This document shows positions 63,210-64,000 of a stretch of 64,000 bases of DNA, one piece after another. Below the pieces are notes generated by a model that searched no databases, was not told where the DNA came from, and was given only the letters and a program-made list of their open reading frames with translations. Each line of letters starts with the position of its first letter. Within the stretch, counting starts at the first letter, position 1. The DNA is from Emcibacter sp. (GTDB lineage: Bacteria > Pseudomonadota > Alphaproteobacteria > Sphingomonadales > Emcibacteraceae), in the NCBI GenBank assembly GCA_021647465.1, contig JAKIUQ010000013.1:1-64000 (forward strand), written 5' to 3'. The position numbers and the translations under genes were made by a program.

Positions 63210-63263
63210 TCTAATAAACTTTAGCCTAATCTGTATGGTATATGATATTTAGGATAAAATAAA

Positions 63264-63680
63264 ATGGACCTGAAATCTATTTCACTTTTCAGTTCTTTAA
63301 GTCAGAAAATGGACTGGCTCACAGAACGGCAAAAGGTCCTGGCACAGAATATTGCCAACGCCAACACTCCGGGCTATAGCCCAAGGGATCTGAAGAAAGT
63401 CAGTTTCAAGGCACAATTGGACCAAACAAATGCAACCGGTGGCTTGTCTATGCAAACATCGCAGCAAGGACATATGCTTGGGGCAGGCGCACCTGTAAGC
63501 CGGTTTGAAATCAAGGAACAGGATTCGCATATTGCCGTGAGGGCGCCGGATGGTAACGCGGTTGTTCTTGAAGATGAACTGATTAAAATGGCTGATACAC
63601 AGATGGAATATGCCACGGCGGTTAATTTATACCGTAAACATGTCGGCATGTTAAAACTGGCTCTTGGCAAAAGAGCGTAA
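63264..63680 (+). CDS. flgB: Proximal rod protein FlgB
   Basis: A 138-aa rod protein. LSQKMDWLTERQKVLAQNIANANTPGYSPRDLK (in blocks) and the C-terminal MEYATAVNLYRKHVGMLKLALGK are characteristic. FlgB is the first rod component laid down on the MS ring. It heads the flgBC(-fliE) unit that continues past the window. Confidence 0.96.
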   Translation: MDLKSISLFSSLSQKMDWLTERQKVLAQNIANANTPGYSPRDLKKVSFKAQLDQTNATGGLSMQTSQQGHMLGAGAPVSRFEIKEQDSHIAVRAPDGNAVVLEDELIKMADTQMEYATAVNLYRKHVGMLKLALGKRA

Positions 63681-63716
63681 CCCTAAAAGACGATAGCGAG
63701 AAGGTGTGTTTTAAAA

Positions 63717-64000
63717 ATGGATCTATCCAAGGCAATGATGATTTCAGCAGCGGGCATGAAGGCGCAAGGCACACGTATGCGCGTTATTTCCGAGAATATA
63801 GCGAATGCCAAGTCTGCTGCCCTATCACCGGATTCTGACCCTTACCGGCGTAAAGTCGTCACCTTTAGTAACGAAGTGGATCGGGAACTTGGCTTTTCCA
63901 GAGTGAAAGTCAATAAAGTTACTCTTGATCAGTCTGATTTTGGCATGCGGTTTGAGCCGGGTCATCCTGCCGCGGATGAGAATGGTTATATCAAGACCCC
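63717..64000 (+). CDS. flgC: Proximal rod protein FlgC (partial, 3' end outside)
   Basis: The window contains 94 codons from ATG 63717. SAAGMKAQGTRMRVISENIANAKS and the following YRRKVVTF are typical of FlgC, and the pattern runs in frame to the edge. It starts 36 nt after flgB with a GAAGGTG site. Confidence 0.95.
   Translation, partial: MDLSKAMMISAAGMKAQGTRMRVISENIANAKSAALSPDSDPYRRKVVTFSNEVDRELGFSRVKVNKVTLDQSDFGMRFEPGHPAADENGYIKT

Noticed and set aside
62964..63263. Sigma-54 promoter for flgB or the fliO-fliP unit
   Set aside because: I found no GG-N10-GC element with flanking TGGCAC/TTGCA similarity in the divergent gap, only AT-rich sequence and two inverted repeats.
1..64000. CRISPR arrays, rRNA genes or prophage structural genes
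   Set aside because: I saw no regularly spaced repeats, rRNA motifs or phage head/tail genes. The only integrase-like gene is a truncated remnant.

Overview
The window is chromosomal DNA of a flagellated alphaproteobacterium with moderate, rather AT-leaning composition. The evidence is the gene set: FlbT and FlaF flagellin regulators, FliX, an FlbY-like FlgN, DUF2336, DUF4170 and DUF6468 proteins, a DksA that has lost most zinc cysteines, an Ada-AlkA fusion, and sigma-54 type flagellar promoters. A Kordiimonadales/Emcibacterales/Sneathiellales-like lineage would fit, but the sequence alone does not settle this.

Layout. (a) 1-3155 is an accessory patch: a TacAT-type toxin-antitoxin pair with its promoter and operator, an IS5-family (IS427-like) element with a frameshifted transposase, a 28-bp inverted repeat, and the 5'-truncated remnant of a large serine recombinase that runs into tRNA-Asn. 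(b) 3278-8337 is housekeeping: purB, radC, map, sfsA, a CinA/MoaB-like protein and tRNA-Leu(UAA). (c) 8338-30102 is rich in signalling and stress genes: a NarL-type regulator with a hybrid kinase, alkylation repair (ogt, ada-alkA), three DUF2336 paralogues (one directly upstream of a PAS histidine kinase), nadK, argC, a gamma carbonic anhydrase, ompW behind an FNR-like box, an MlaC-like protein, cytochrome c, an alanine symporter, a two-TM coiled-coil protein with TipN-like topology and a CheY/Hpt pair. (d) 30121-32162 is a MoxR ATPase/CoxE-like VWA pair. (e) 32240-45743 is a flagellin production and glycosylation island: an FlmG-like TPR glycosyltransferase, flbT, flaF, three flagellins, flaG, and a pseudaminic-acid-type sugar nucleotide cluster (pseB, pseC, pseH, methylase, two SpsF-like cytidylyltransferases, an oxidoreductase and an unassigned 329-aa protein). 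(f) 46068-64000 is flagellar hardware: flgN-flgJ-flgI, fliX, dksA, flgFGAH, fliL-fliM-DUF6468-motE-cheZ, two MotB-like proteins, a large TPR protein, fliP-fliO-FlhB-like C-domain, flgB and the start of flgC.

How it fits together. The flagellar genes supply rod, ring, switch and stator-like parts. FlbT/FlaF probably tune flagellin mRNA and secretion, and the sugar cluster plus the FlmG-like enzyme probably decorate flagellin before export. The most interesting points are the incomplete but duplicated sugar pathway, the MotB-like pair in which one member has Ser where the proton-carrying Asp should be, the DUF2336/PAS-kinase arrangement, and the TipN-like protein beside CheY/Hpt proteins. Three separate one-base shortfalls at G-runs (two in the transposase, one at the radC start) raise the possibility of homopolymer undercalls in the assembly.
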